A stretch of 64,000 bases of DNA from Panulirus ornatus (GCF_036320965.1 NC_092234.1:36493703-36557702), one strand, 5' to 3'; shown: positions 34,356-44,895, counted from the first letter of the stretch. Program-made: numbers and translations. The notes: generated from the letters alone by a model not told the origin.

Positions 34356-34985
34356 TACATCAGAAAAGCTCTGTGGTTCGAGCAGACCCATGTACTGTGC
34401 TTCGTGCTTGTTAACCTCTGTGCAGGTATCGTGGGCAGGAGTGTGCACGTATCATGGTTGGATGACCGTCAGCGTCAGGATGGAACGAGTAAAGATGACA
34501 TCACTTGGGCGTCATCTTGGTGACCAAGGGTCGAGGTCAGCGGGTGGGTGACCTAGCCAGGGCACTGATTATCATTACACGTAAGCGTTGCATCAGCATC
34601 TGCTTAATGGTTCGAGCGTCATCAGCTGATCTGCCAAAACAACTTTTTGCAAGAGGAAGGCTGGCATGTGCTTCAGGTCAACTGGAAGTGGTCCTCCTTG
34701 AAGTATCTCGTGTGTATGGCTTAAGATACGCCTGTGAAAGTGGTATGAACGCGGACGTGAACGTCTCATTGTTGTTCCTGGAGACAGATGCAGTGTACCT
34801 CAGTATCAAGAATGTCGCTTCCTACCTTCCGGTTGGATGGTCCCTACAGGTCCTGCCTGAGGCATCAGGTAGCAGTCTTCTCAGCCACACGTTGCCTCAC
34901 CCCATCCGTCCTTTTCCTTCTAAATCCTCCAGCAGTCATTACGTGCAGAGAACAGCACGTCTCTCTATTTACGCCAGTAGATGAT
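34356..34985. other. No gene recognised
   Basis: A 159-codon frame at 34505-34984 has no recognisable motif and a composition like random sequence; not called. Confidence 0.4.
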
Positions 34986-35048
34986 TAAGTAGGTCCAGAG
35001 GAAGGCAACAAAGGTGGTACCAGAATTAAGAGAGTTGAGTTACAGGGA
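34986..35048 (+). pseudogene. CR1-like LINE C-terminal scrap
   Basis: Encodes VQRKATKVVPELRELSYRER, the very conserved VQRRATKxxPxLRxLxYxER segment downstream of the RT in CR1/L2-like LINEs. Only about 60 bp survive, and the sequence switches directly to LINE-A 3' sequence. Confidence 0.75.
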
Positions 35049-35225
35049 AAGGGTTGAATTGGAGCGATGTGATATCCAGGGAGCGACATGATGTAAATGA
35101 GCTGAACCAAGGCATAGTTAAGTGGTCAGTGTAAACCATGGATGTGGGGCCTGAGTGTGGATTGGGAGATCTGATTTCGCTGTATTATACATGCCAGGTA
35201 GACAGTAGATTTGAGTAAAAGAGGC
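35049..35225 (+). mobile_element. LINE-A 3' region fragment
   Basis: Matches the stretch 45,020-45,185 (gaattggaacgatgtggtat…aaccaggacatg…taaaccatgga…ggggcctggatgtgg…). Diverged, non-coding. No tail visible. Confidence 0.7.
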
Positions 35226-35299
35226 TATTTCTTCATCTGTTCCTATCGGTACCTTGTTATCGCAGAAAACGGCAAACAAATATAAAAGATTATCAGTGA

Positions 35300-35840
35300 C
35301 CCGGAGGAAACATACAGTGATAACAATGATGGAACAATTAGGATGATACACACTCACTGCTCATGGAAGACGATGTAAAGTACTAATAATGACACGTTTC
35401 CATACAAAGATATCGACTGGAGTAATCAGGACTCTCATGGTGGCAGAGAGTCATGGAGACGCAAGACCTCAGAACATGTACAGGAAACTTGCGAACACCA
35501 GCACGTCGCTGAACACCCTAAGATCTGGAGGGATACTGAACTTATCTTCACACACAACAGCACGGGTACTGAGACGATCATATATGATACATGTACAGGA
35601 AGAAGTGATCAAGCAATGGTGGCGACTGAATATTTGCTAAATGAGGACTTGAGAAGCGATAAAACCTGACCCACAAAGGGGATATAATTGTGGGAATTAT
35701 ACAATAATCAACAATTACTATGGTAACATAAACTAAGAAATGGAGTGCAGTGCCCAGGAACCACGGCATTTTAGTGGAAAGTTTAGTTAAATTTACAAGG
35801 AAGGAATAGCAGCATGGACACCTCTAGCCTAAAATACAGA
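35300..35840. repeat. Second copy of an unknown dispersed repeat
   Basis: Same orientation and order of short matching blocks as 30,220-30,680. Very diverged; boundaries approximate. Confidence 0.35.
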
Positions 35841-35879
35841 CGAAAGTTGACAAAAAAAAAAAAAAAATATGATTCAATC

Positions 35880-36720
35880 AATAGTGTCGAAAAGCAAAGA
35901 AGCTTAGTAATTTGCAGTGACAAAGACACAATCAGCGCCCCAGCCAGTCACCAACTGGAAGGTACAAGAGAACAAGAAACAGATATCATGGGATAAGGAA
36001 GGACGAACGAAGAAACTTTGAAAACAATATTGATGGCAAGGCAGCAGACGCTCCATAACTTATCCATAAATTCATCAAGGGTAAAACGTCAGTGAAAGAG
36101 CAGCTAATAAGGTTACGAGACTCAGCAGTCGAGGACGACGTAAAGATATGCGAAGAACCGAATGACAACGTTGTTTTCACAGTGGAGGACACCGTAACTC
36201 CAACACCAGCAAGACGGAATGAAGAGTAAGTCTTGGAAAGCAATGAAGTATCTAGAAAAGACATAACCAGAAAACTAAAGGATTTTGACCCACAGAAGAC
36301 TTATAATCATGATGAAATTTCTCCATATGTGCAGCAGATGTGGACAGATTCACTTGACAAACATCTCGAAGCGTTGTTCAGGCTGTCGCCGAGGAGCACA
36401 AAGTGCCAAGGAAACGGAAACAGACGCCATACCTGTCTTTCTGAAAGGCGCCAGGCAGGAGGTGCTGGACGACAGACAGACCGATCACCCTAACGAGTGT
36501 GGTACGTCAAGCACGGAAAATATAATCGGAAAACAAATGGATGACTTCCTGCAAAAGAAGAACTGCCAAAGGAGAAGGGAACAAGGATTCAGGCAAAGGA
36601 GGATCATGTCTAGCGAACCTCTCAGATTTCCACAAAAGATAAAGCTGTGTGAACTGTCTATATCCAGAACTGGTAAACACAGGAGGTTGGTAAAGTAGCT
36701 GGTTCTTCAGGTAAGAATAC
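35880..36720 (+). pseudogene. LINE relic: linker and RT fingers
   Basis: Reading through frameshifts gives KLKDFDPQKTYNHDEISPYV, followed by QQMWTDSLDKHLEALFRLS, KGARQEVLDD..QTDHP.. and NIIGKQMDDFLQKKNC, then a degraded GFRQRRSCLSN. These match the LNPxKAxGxDxISPxVLK, CADSLxxPLxxLFxxSL, YRPISLTS and FGFRxxxS blocks of CR1-like reverse transcriptases. Many frameshifts. It is distinct from LINE-A and LINE-B and probably the same group as the scrap at 34,986 and the relic at 62,130. Confidence 0.75.
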
Positions 36721-37008
36721 AAGACAAACTTCTTTAATATACAGAAGAATAATATCAATGGAAGGCAACTAAGGACAAACTTCATGGGAAACTCCTTGAA
36801 ATGCCAGATCCCTTGGCTGGATGGCCTCAGAGCAGGAGTGACAGAACACACGGAAGCCCCAGAGGAAGACGAAGATATATTCTTACATTCCCAGAACAAT
36901 AACCTCCACCACACGATCAGCTCTGACAACAGCTATCCCCTGGGGAGAAGCAGTAAATCTTCCAATGGAAAACAGAAAAAGAATGACCACAAATTTACTC
37001 AGCCAGCG

Positions 37009-37400
37009 TCACCATAGTGCAAAACACTCATGTCTGGAGGGGGCAGCCGGAGGAGCGGGAGCGGTTACCCCTGAGACATCAACAAGAGTGTGGTCAGAGG
37101 AACCAACTGTGGCGTGAGTGATTATGGAACTACAGCACAACGCATTAGAGATGATCAACAGATTCACATTGTTAGGAAAGTGATCGTAACGGTCCAGAAT
37201 ACGAGTCGGGTGGGTTACAATTTGCTTTAGATCATTAAGAAGGGAGAACGTGAAGGATTCAGTCCCCCCACCACCTGCATGGCAGAGCCTCAACCCCTCC
37301 CTTCTATGGGTCACAGTGAAATCTTCCAAGTGGAGGACCTCAGCTTGAGGATGGCAGGAGGTTAGCCAAGGTATCAAGAGTGTGGAGTTGGGAGATCATT
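37009..37400 (-). pseudogene. LINE-B-type endonuclease fragment, minus strand
   Basis: Minus-strand frame of 122 codons: LEDFTVTHRREGLRLCHAGG (degraded LGDFNVHHREWL), FTFSLLNDLKQIVTHPTRI, NNVNLLIISNALCC, then VGSSDHTLVDVSGVTAPAPP. The SSDH motif is intact, but the GDxN motif is EDFT, so the active site is broken. The order and wording match 31,590-31,850 of LINE-B. Confidence 0.85.
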
Positions 37401-37475
37401 ACTCGAAACATAAAGTGATGGTTGTAAGACACATCTTCAGGCAGATGACGTCTAAATTTGGAGATTTAAGGCCCT

Positions 37476-37605
37476 CCAGGTGTGCAGCAGGTGTGCTGGA
37501 TTGGTATCCAGGTGTGCAGCAGGTGTGCTGGATTGGTATCTAGGTGTGCAGCAGGTGTGCTGGACTGGTATCCCGGTGTGCAGCAGGCGTGTTGGAGTTG
37601 GAATC
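37476..37605. repeat. 32-bp tandem repeat, about 4 copies
   Basis: Unit starts AGGTGTGCAGCAGGTGTGCT, with starts at 37478, 37510 and 37542. Confidence 0.9.
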
Positions 37606-37731
37606 AAGACAGACTCTAAGTTTACTTCTTTGGAAGGGAATCATGAGCGTGAGTGAGTGAAGACATAATTAGGCCGTTCGGTCTGAGAGAAGGAAGTAAT
37701 TAGGATAAATACAAATCAGATCGTTGAGGGT

Positions 37732-38058
37732 ATGAATGGTGCACATGAGGTGTTCATTGTTGTAAATGGAAATGGTGAAGAGCTTGTAGATTTGTTTGCC
37801 GAAAAAGGACTGGTGATTGGGAATACCTGGTTTAAAAAGAGATATATACATAAGTATACGTATGTAAGTAGGAGAGATGGCCAGAGAGCGTTATTGGATA
37901 ACGTTTTAATTGATTGGCGTGTGAAAGAGAGACTTTTGGATGTTAATGTGCTGAAAGGGGCAACTGGAGGGATGTCTGATCATTATCTTGTGGAGGCAAA
38001 GGTGAAGATTTGTAGAGGTTTTCAGAAAAGAAGAGAGAATGTTGGGATGAAGTGGTGA
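37732..38058 (+). pseudogene. LINE-A endonuclease C-terminus
   Basis: A 108-codon frame. NGNGEELVDLFAEKGLVIGNTWF, KYTYVSRRDGQRALLDNVLID and GGMSDHYLVEAKVK match the C-terminal half of LINE AP-type endonucleases, ending with the catalytic SDH. The N-terminal half, with the GDxN motif, is absent (5' truncation). The frame continues into the linker (FQKRRENVGMKW) and stops where a few bases are missing relative to copy 11. Confidence 0.85.
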
Positions 38059-38128
38059 GAGTAAGTGAGCTTGGAAAGGAGACTGTGTGAGGAAGTACCA
38101 GGAGAGATTGAGTGCGTAATGGAAAAAG

Positions 38129-38656
38129 GTGAGAGCAAATGACGTAAGGGGAGTGGGGGAAGAATGGGATGTATTTAGGGAAGCAGTGATGGCTTGCGTA
38201 AAAGATGCTTCTGGCATGAGAAAGGTGGGAGGTGAGCAGATGAGAAAGGGTAGTAAGTGGTGGGATGAAGAAGTAAGACTGCTAGTGAAAGACAAGAGAG
38301 AGGCGTTTGGACGATTTTTGCAGGGAAGTAGTGCGAGTGACTGGGAGATGTATAAAAGAAAGTGGTAGGAGGTCAAGAAAAAGGTGCAAGAGGTGAAAAA
38401 GAGGGCAAATGAGAGTTGGGGTGAGAGAATATCATTAAATTTTAGGAAGAATAAAAAGATGTTTTGGAAGGAGGCAAATAAAGTGTGTAAGACAAGAGAA
38501 CGAATGGGAACATCGGTGAAGGGGGCTAATGGGGAGGTGATAACAAGTAGTGGTGATGTGAGAAGATGGAGTGAGTATTTTGAAGGTTTGTTGAATATGT
38601 TTGATGATAAGAGTGGCAGATATAGGGTGTTTTGGTCGAGGTGGTGTGCGAAGTGA
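38129..38656 (+). pseudogene. LINE-A linker region (two open fragments)
   Basis: Frames 38129-38368 and 38384-38656 encode the charged linker between endonuclease and RT: GVGEEWDVFREAVMACVKDA, KGSKWWDEEVRLLVKDKREA, RANESWGERISLNFRKNKKM, MGTSVKGANGEVITSSGDVR. A TAG at 38366-38368 separates them, and a second frameshift follows near 38,600. The same wording is intact in copy 11 (46,345-47,115). Confidence 0.85.
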
Positions 38657-38795
38657 AAGGATCTGGGAAAATGGTTTGGTAAACAGAGAAGAGGGAGTAA
38701 AAGCATTGCAGAAGATGAAAGCCGGCAAGGCGGCGGGTATGGATGGTAATGCAGTGGAGTTTATTAAAAAAGGGGGCGACTGTGTTGTTGAGTGC

Positions 38796-39115
38796 TGTGG
38801 TGAGAGAGTATCATTAAACTTTAGGGAGAATGAAAAGATGTGTTGGAGGAGATGAGTGAGGTGCGAAAGACGGAAGAACAAATGTGAACATCGGTGACGG
38901 AGACAAAATGGGGAGCGATAACAGGTATTGGTGGAGAGAGGAGAGTGAGTAGGGTGTTTTGGTCGGGATGGTATGCAAAGTGAGAGAGTCATTTAGAGTG
39001 GTTTGGTGAAGAGAGAAGAGGTGGTGAAAGCCTTACAGAAGAGGAAATGCGGCTAAGCGGCTGAAGTCGATCGTCCTGCAGTTGAATTCATTAAGAAAGG
39101 GAGTGACTGTGTTGT
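38796..39115 (+). repeat. Diverged second copy of LINE-A linker within copy 5
   Basis: The segment GGTGAGAGAGTATCATTAAA… to …AAGAAAGGGAGTGACTGTGTTG repeats what has already occurred at about 38,420-38,795, with many substitutions and deletions. Copy 5 is therefore either internally duplicated or a fusion of two insertions. Confidence 0.75.
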
Positions 39116-39122
39116 TGATTAG

Positions 39123-39431
39123 TTGGTGAGGATATTCAATATATGTATGGATCATGGTGAAGTGCTTGTGGACTGGCGGAATGCATGTTTAGTGCCAGTG
39201 TTCAAAGGCAAAGGGGATAAAGGTGATTGTTTAAACTATAGAGGAATAAGTTTGTTGAGTGTACCTGGTAAGTTGTATGGGAGGGTATTGATCGAGAGGG
39301 TGAAGGCATGTACAGAGCATCAAAATGGGGAGGAGCAGTGTGGCTTTAGAAGTGGTAGAGGATGTGTGGATCGGGTGTTTGCTTTGAAGAATGTGTGTGA
39401 AATACTTAGAATAACAGACGGATCTGTATGA
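39123..39431 (+). pseudogene. LINE-A RT fragment (copy 5)
   Basis: A 102-codon frame: DHGEVLVDWRNACLVPVFKG, KGDKGDCLNYRGISLLSVPG, EQCGFRSGRGCVDRVFALKN (RT blocks 1-3). It is lost by frameshift before FMDLEKAYDR, which is present at about 39,436-39,470. Block C appears as LADDTAL at about 39,748-39,768 (Phe to Leu). Confidence 0.85.
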
Positions 39432-40300
39432 GGTATTTATGGATCTGGAAAAGGCATATGATAGGGTTGACAGAGATGCTTTGTGGAAGTTCTTGAGAGT
39501 ATATGGTGTGGAAGGTAAGCTGCTAGAAGTAGAGAAGTTTCTTATCAAGGGTGAGAGACGTGTGTACGATTAAGGTGAACCCTTCCCGGTGGAGATCGGT
39601 CTGCGGCAGGGTTGTGTGATGTCATCATGGTTGTTTGATATGTTTATGGATGGGGTAGTGAGGGAGATAAATGCAAAAGCTTTGGGGAAAGTGGCGAGTA
39701 TGTAGTCTGTTGTGGATAAGGGAGCCTGGGAAGTGAGCCAGTTTTTGCTCGCCGATGATACAGCACTGGAGGCTGATTCGAGTGAGACACTGCAGAAGTT
39801 GGTAAATGAGTTCGGAAGAGATGGCTCGAATGAGTAAGTAATCAAGGGGTAAGAAAGATTTGTGATCATAAAAGAATGTGGTTGAGAGAGCTGAAGGTGT
39901 GCTGAAATTGTTTGGACACAGAAATTGAGGAAAGAAAGGTTAACACGGAGGATATAGGTGTCGAAAGTGGAGGAACAAGAAGAGCGGGGAGACCAAATTG
40001 GAGACAGATGGAGTAAAAAAGATTTTCATCAATAGGGGCCTGAAGATACAGGAAGGTGAAAGGTGTGTAGAGGATAGAGTTAATTCGAACGATATGGTAT
40101 ACAGGGGTCGACGTGAAGCGTTCGGGATAAACAATGGAAAGGTCTGTGGGGCCTGGATGTGGACAGGGAGCTGTGGTTTCAGTGCATTACACATGGCAGC
40201 TAGAGACCGAGTATGTGCGAATGTGGTGTTTCTTTGTCTGTCCCTGGAGTTACCTCGCTAACGCGGAAAATGGTGATTAAATACTGAAACAAATTTCTGG

Positions 40301-40949
40301 TCATTTAATAAGAGGAGCGACATGTCCTTAACTGTGTCCTCTCCTTCGTCCTGCAGTCTTTCCTCTCACCCGCTGTAACTCCTCAGTCCACACAGACACT
40401 TTCTGCCCCGGGCCGGCCATAGCTGGTCTTATAAAGTTACAACCCTAGTGTTACCCTGTGACGCCTCCTGCTTACCTGGTGGCCTGTAACTTGTGTGGTG
40501 GCAACTTTCACCTGCTCTCCAGGACCAGCGGCCACCGATTTAAAGGTCGTGATGCCGGTATTATGGAAGGGAAGGTCAGCTTGACCATCTACGTTGAGAG
40601 GTCGACGACCGCACATTAATCAAGTCAGATGTAACGACATCCAAAGATTCTCTCCAGATCGCCCTGATTTCATCGTGTACGGGTAGCGTTGGGACCCGGC
40701 TGCTCCCCTCCCCACCCACCACCTAGTTTTCATAGGTGGGACGGTGGGGAGGAAGAGGTCTGAGAGGAGACAAGGTCAGCAAGGGGTAAGGCGGTAAGGC
40801 AAGACATGCTATGGTTTAGGAATATTGCAGTCGGTAGCGAGCTGAATATGTATTTCTGTTGCCTTATCTATATTCCCCAGACAGGCGTGGTGATGGTACA
40901 TAGGGATATGTGCTGGTTTACAGAGAAAATAACCAAATTAAGTGATGAA
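40301..40949. other. No gene recognised
   Basis: Unique sequence between LINE-A copy 5 and a 40-bp repeat. Confidence 0.5.
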
Positions 40950-41130
40950 ATGTTCATTTTACTGTGTGTGATGACGGATGGGTGGTATAATGTTCACTGT
41001 ACTTTGTGTTGTGAAGGATTGGCAGTACAGTGTTCACTGTACTGTGTGTGATGAGGGATGGGTGGAATAATGTTCACTGTATTGTGTGTGGTGAAGGACT
41101 GGCAGTATAATGTTCACTGTACTCTTTATG
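40950..41130. repeat. 40-bp repeat in an 80-bp alternating pattern
   Basis: TGTTCACTGT recurs at 40991, 41031, 41071 and 41111. Units alternate between a GATGGGTGG.ATAA type and a GGATTGGCAGTA type, giving an 80-bp dimer. Confidence 0.85.
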
Positions 41131-41195
41131 GTGAAGGGAGGGAGGTATTTCTACTTGGGATTCCAGGTCAGAACGAACTAAGTGTATCTATATTT

Positions 41196-42920
41196 TTTTT
41201 TATTATATTTTGTCGCTGTCTCCCGCGTTTGCGAGGTAGCGCAAGGAAACAGACGAAAGAAATCCCCCCCCATACACATGTATATACATACGTCCACACA
41301 CGCAAATATACATACCTACACAGCTTTCCATGGTTTACCCCAGACGCTTCACATGCCCTGCTTCAATCCACTGACAGCACGTCAACCCCGGTATACCAAA
41401 TCGCTCCAATTCACTCTATTCCTTGCCCTCCTTTCACCCTCCAGCATGCTCAGGCCCCGATCACACTCCATCTTTCCACCTCCAATTTGGTCTCCCTCTT
41501 CTCCTTGTTCCCTCCACCTCCGACACATATATCCTCTTGGTCAATCTTTCCTCACTCATCCTCTCCATGTGCCCAAACCACTTCAAAACACCCTCTTCTG
41601 CTCTCTCAACCACGCTCTTTTTATTTCCACACATCTCTCTTACCCTTACGTTACTCACTCGATCAAACCACCTCACACCACACATTGTCCTCAAACATCT
41701 CATTTCCAGCACATCCATCCTCCTGCGCACAACTCTATCCATAGCCCACGCCTCGCAACCATACAACATTGTTGGAACCACTATTCCTTCAAACATACCC
41801 ATTTTTGCTTTCCGAGATAATGTTCTCGACTTCCACACATTCTTCAAGGCCCCCAGGATTTTCGCCCCCTCCCCCACCCTATGATCCACTTCCGCTTCCA
41901 TGGTTCCATCCGCTGCCAGATCCACTCCCAGATATCTAAAACACTTCACTTCCTCCAATTTTTCTCCATTCAAACTCACCTCCCAATTGACTTGACCCTC
42001 AACCCTACTGTACCTAATAACCTTGCTCTTATTCACATTTACTCTTAACTTTCTTCTTTCACACACTTTTCCAAACTCAGTCACCAGCTTCTGCAGTTTC
42101 TCACATGAATCAGCCACCAGCGCTGTATCATCAGCGAACAACAACTGACTCACTTCCCAAGCTCTCTCATCCCCAACAGACTTCATACTTGCCCCTCTTT
42201 CCAAAGCTCTTGCATTTACCTCCCTAACAACCCCATCCATAAACAAATTAAACAACCATGGAGACATCACACACCCCTGCCGCAAACCTACATTCACTGA
42301 GAACCAATCACTTTCCTCTCTTCCTACACGTACACATGCCTTACATCCTCGATAAAAACTTTTCACTGCTTCTAACAACTTTCCTCCCACACCATATATT
42401 CTTAATACCTTCCATAGAGCATCTCTATCAACTCTATCATATGCCTTCTCCAGATCCATAAATGCTACATACAAATCCATTTGCTTTTCTAAGTATTTCT
42501 CACATACATTCTTCAAAGCAAACACCTGATCCACACATCCTCTACCACTTCTGAAACCACACTGCTCTTCCCCAATCTGATGCTCTGTACATGCCTTCAC
42601 CCTCTCAATCAATACTCTCCCATATAATTTACCAGGAATACTCAACAAACTTATACCTCTGTAATTTGAGCACTCACTCTTATCCCCTTTGCCTTTGTAC
42701 AATGGCACTATGCACGCATTCCGCCAATCCTCAGGCACCTCACCATGAGTCATACATACATTAAATAACCTTACCAACCAGTCAATAATACAGTCACCCC
42801 CTTTTTTTATAAATTCCACTGCAATACCATCCAAACCTGCTGCCTTGCCGGCTTTCATCTTCCGCAAAGCTTTTACTACCTCTTCTCTGTTTACCAAATC
42901 ATTTTCCCTAACCCTCTATT
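41196..42920 (-). mobile_element. LINE-A copy 6: 5'-truncated, minus strand
   Basis: The 3' end (T-run at 41193-41201 on the plus strand, then TTTGTCGCTGTCTCCCGCG) lies at left and the truncated 5' end at about 42,920. It carries the longest intact RT frame. The 3' UTR is shortened compared with copies 9 and 13 (the 41,240-41,330 segment goes from the terminal motif straight to the GCTTTCCATGG segment). It appears young: only the C-terminal end of the frame is damaged. Confidence 0.9.
41461..42897 (-). CDS. LINE-A reverse transcriptase ORF, 478 codons
   Basis: Copies element RNA at a nicked target. Residues 1-30 contain the MKAGKAAGLDGIAVEF block; YKGKGDKSECSNYRGISLLS is at 67-86 and CGFRSGRGCVDQVFALKN at 113-130. 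Block A FMDLEKAYDR has Asp148, block B GLRQGCVMSPWLF spans 204-216, and block C FADD spans 254-257 (Asp256/257), so the catalytic triad is complete. The C-terminal domain runs over about 365-478 (LYGCEAWAMD, CLRTMCGVRWFDRVSNVR, WFGHMERMSEERLTKR, RRRGRPNWRWKDGV). A deletion of roughly 16 bp near 41,460, relative to copies 10 and 13, shifts the frame at KDGV and removes the usual last ~35 residues. The endonuclease is missing (5' truncation), so it is not autonomous. The first Met is internal to the parent polyprotein. Clade RTE-like or allied; not certain. Confidence 0.85.
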   Translation of the reverse strand: MVNREEVVKALRKMKAGKAAGLDGIAVEFIKKGGDCIIDWLVRLFNVCMTHGEVPEDWRNACIVPLYKGKGDKSECSNYRGISLLSIPGKLYGRVLIERVKACTEHQIGEEQCGFRSGRGCVDQVFALKNVCEKYLEKQMDLYVAFMDLEKAYDRVDRDALWKVLRIYGVGGKLLEAVKSFYRGCKACVRVGREESDWFSVNVGLRQGCVMSPWLFNLFMDGVVREVNARALERGASMKSVGDERAWEVSQLLFADDTALVADSCEKLQKLVTEFGKVCERRKLRVNVNKSKVIRYSRVEGQVNWEVSLNGEKLEEVKCFRYLGVDLAADGTMEAEVDHRVGEGAKILGALKNVWKSRTLSRKAKMGMFEGIVVPTMLYGCEAWAMDRVVRRRMDVLEMRCLRTMCGVRWFDRVSNVRVREMCGNKKSVVERAEEGVLKWFGHMERMSEERLTKRIYVSEVEGTRRRGRPNWRWKDGV

Positions 42921-42989
42921 TTCGTATTTTAGTTGAGACGGCAAAGGCAACCGAATGCCTTAACGAAGGCCACATCATTAACGATATAT

Positions 42990-43796
42990 ATACAGTATTT
43001 GTTCATGAATGTGGTGGTTAGGGAGGTAAATGCAAGAGTTTTGGAAAGGGGAGGGGGAAGTATGTAGTCTGTTGGGAATGAGAGGGTCTGGGAAGTGAGG
43101 CAATTGTTGTTCGCCGGTGATACAGCTCTGGTGGCGGATTCGAGTGAGAAACTGTAAAAGTTGGTAACTGAGTTTGGAAAAGTGCGAAAGGAGAAAGTTG
43201 AGAGTAAATGTGAATAAGAGCAAGGTTATCAGGTTCAGTTGGGTTGAGGGACAAGTAAATTGGGATGTAAGTTTGAATGGAGAAAAATTGGAGGAAGTGA
43301 AATGTTTTAGATATTTGGGAGCGGATTTGGCAGTAAATGGAACCATGGAAGAGGAAGCGAGTCGCAGGGTCGGGGAGGGAAAGGTTCTGGGAGCGATGAA
43401 GAATGTGTTGAGAGTACGTTATCTGGGAGGGCAAAAATGGGTATGTTTGAAGTAATAGTAGTTTCAACTGTACTATATGGATGCGAGGCATGGGCTATAG
43501 ATAAGGCTGTACGGAGGAGGGTGAATGTGTTGATAATGAAATGTTAGAGGACAATCTGTTGTATGAGGTGGTTTGATCGAGAAAGTATTGAAAGGGGAGG
43601 AGAGATACGTGGCAATGAATAGAGTGTGATTCAGAGAGCAGAAGAGGGTGTGTTAAAATGATTTGGACATATGGAGAGAATTAGTGAGGAAAGGTTGACA
43701 AAGAGGATATATGTGTCAGAGGTGGAGGGAAGAAGGAGAACTGGAAGACCAAATCGGAAGTGGAAGGATGGAGTGAAAAGATTTTGAGGGATCGGG
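42990..43796 (+). mobile_element. LINE-A copy 7: RT palm to C-terminus, decayed
   Basis: 5'-truncated, starting at the FMDGVVREVNARVLERG equivalent. A frame at 43174-43455 reads KLRVNVNKSKVIRFSWVEGQ, then NGEKLEEVKCFRYLGADLAV. The catalytic FADD is FAGD (about 43,110-43,121). Ends at 43,796 in AAAGATTTTGAGGGATCGGG; the same element resumes at 44,968 with the same 20 bases, so copies 7 and 9 are one element split by copy 8. Confidence 0.85.
43777..43796. repeat. Left 20-bp target duplication of nested insertion
   Basis: AAAGATTTTGAGGGATCGGG here and AAAGATTTTGAGTGATCGGG at 44968-44987 differ at one base. They lie exactly at the two edges of the inserted minus-strand LINE-A segment plus (TA)n. 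Confidence 0.65.
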
Positions 43797-44890
43797 ATTA
43801 ACCCTACTGTACCTAACCACATTGCTCTTATTCACATCTACTCTCAGCATTCTTCTTTCACACAATTTACCAAAATCAGTCACCAGCTTCTGCAGTTTCT
43901 CACACGAATCAGCCACAAGCCCTGTATCATCAGCGAACGGCTGACTCACTTCCCAAGCCCTCTCATGCACTATACACTGCATACTTACCCTCTCTCCAAA
44001 ACTCTTGCATTCACCTCCCTAACAACCCCATCCATAAACAAATTAAACAACCATGGAGACATCACGCATCCCTGCCGCAAACCGACATTCACTGAGAACC
44101 AATCACTTTCCTCTCTTCCTACTCGTACACATGCCTTACATCCTCCGTAAAAAAATTTTCACTGCTTTTAACAACTTGCCTCCCACACCATATATTCTTA
44201 ATACCTTCCACAGAGCATCTCTATCAACTCTATCATATGCCTTCTTCAAATCAATAAATGCTACATACAAATCCATTTGCTTTCCTAAGAATTTCTCACA
44301 TACATTCTTCAGAGCAAACACCTGATCCACACGTCCTCTACCACTTCTGAAACCACACAGCTCTTCCCCAATCTGATGTTCTGTACATGCCTTCACCCTC
44401 TCAATCAACACCCTCTCACATAATTTCCCAGGAATACTCAACAAACTTATACCTCTGTAATTTGAGCACTCACCTTTATCCCCTTTGCCTTTGTACAATG
44501 GCACTATGGATGCATTCCGCCAATCCTTAGGCACTTCACTATGAGCCATACATACATTAAATATCCTTACCAACCAGTCAACAACACAGCCACCCCCTTT
44601 TATATATATAAAAAAAAAAACTCCAATGTAATACCATCCAAACCCGCCGCCTTGCCGGCTTTCATCTACCGCAAAGCTCTCACTACATCTTCTCTGTTTA
44701 CTAAACATTCTCCCTCACCCTCTCACTTAGCACATCACCTCGACCAAAACACCCTATATCTGCCACTCCATCATCTAACACATTCAACAAACCTTCAAAA
44801 TACTCACATCTTCTCACATCACCACTACTTGTTATCACCTCCCTATTAGCCCCTTTCAACGACGTTCCCATTTGTTCTATTGTCTTACGC

Positions 44891-44895
<5 letters not shown>
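43797..44895 (-). mobile_element. LINE-A copy 8: inverted segment nested in copy 7/9
   Basis: Minus strand, running from the linker (…MGTSLKGANREVITSSGDVR, near 44,890-44,800) through RT blocks to the KSNVVRYSRV codons at 43,800. It lacks the element's own 3' UTR; a (TA)n tract lies on the side of its 5' end. With the flanking 20-bp duplication, this fits an inversion product of twin priming whose sense part is only the (TA)n tail. Confidence 0.8.
44136..44708 (-). pseudogene. LINE-A RT fragment (copy 8)
   Basis: A 190-codon frame; the first ~30 codons are out of the element's frame. The genuine part begins KGGGCVVDWLVRIFNVCMAH and runs through YKGKGDKGECSNYRGISLLS, CGFRSGRGRVDQVFALKN, FIDLKKAYDRVDRDALWKVL to LLKAVKIFLRRM. 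Block A is FIDLKKAYDR with the catalytic Asp kept. Further on, in another frame, FADD is disrupted (about 43,930: SQPFADDTGL). An A-run at 44,611-44,620 shifts the frame at the N-terminal side. Confidence 0.85.

Larger units (their letters stand above)
37715..40300 (+). mobile_element. LINE-A copy 5: endonuclease end to 3' terminus, decayed
   Basis: The longest LINE-A copy. Order: C-terminal endonuclease (37,732-38,030), linker (38,030-38,690), first RT blocks (38,690-38,790), a second diverged copy of linker plus first RT blocks (38,796-39,115), RT (39,115-39,840), C-terminal domain (39,870-40,110), 3' UTR, and terminal TTACCTCGCTAACGCGGAAAATGG at 40,252-40,275. Several stops and frameshifts make it inactive. 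Its 3' terminus resembles that of the short retroposon at 25,376 more than the other LINE-A copies. Confidence 0.88.

Noticed and set aside
34505..34984. 159-codon plus-strand frame
   Set aside because: No recognisable motif or signal; length is within chance expectation for a window of this size, and it follows LINE-B debris.
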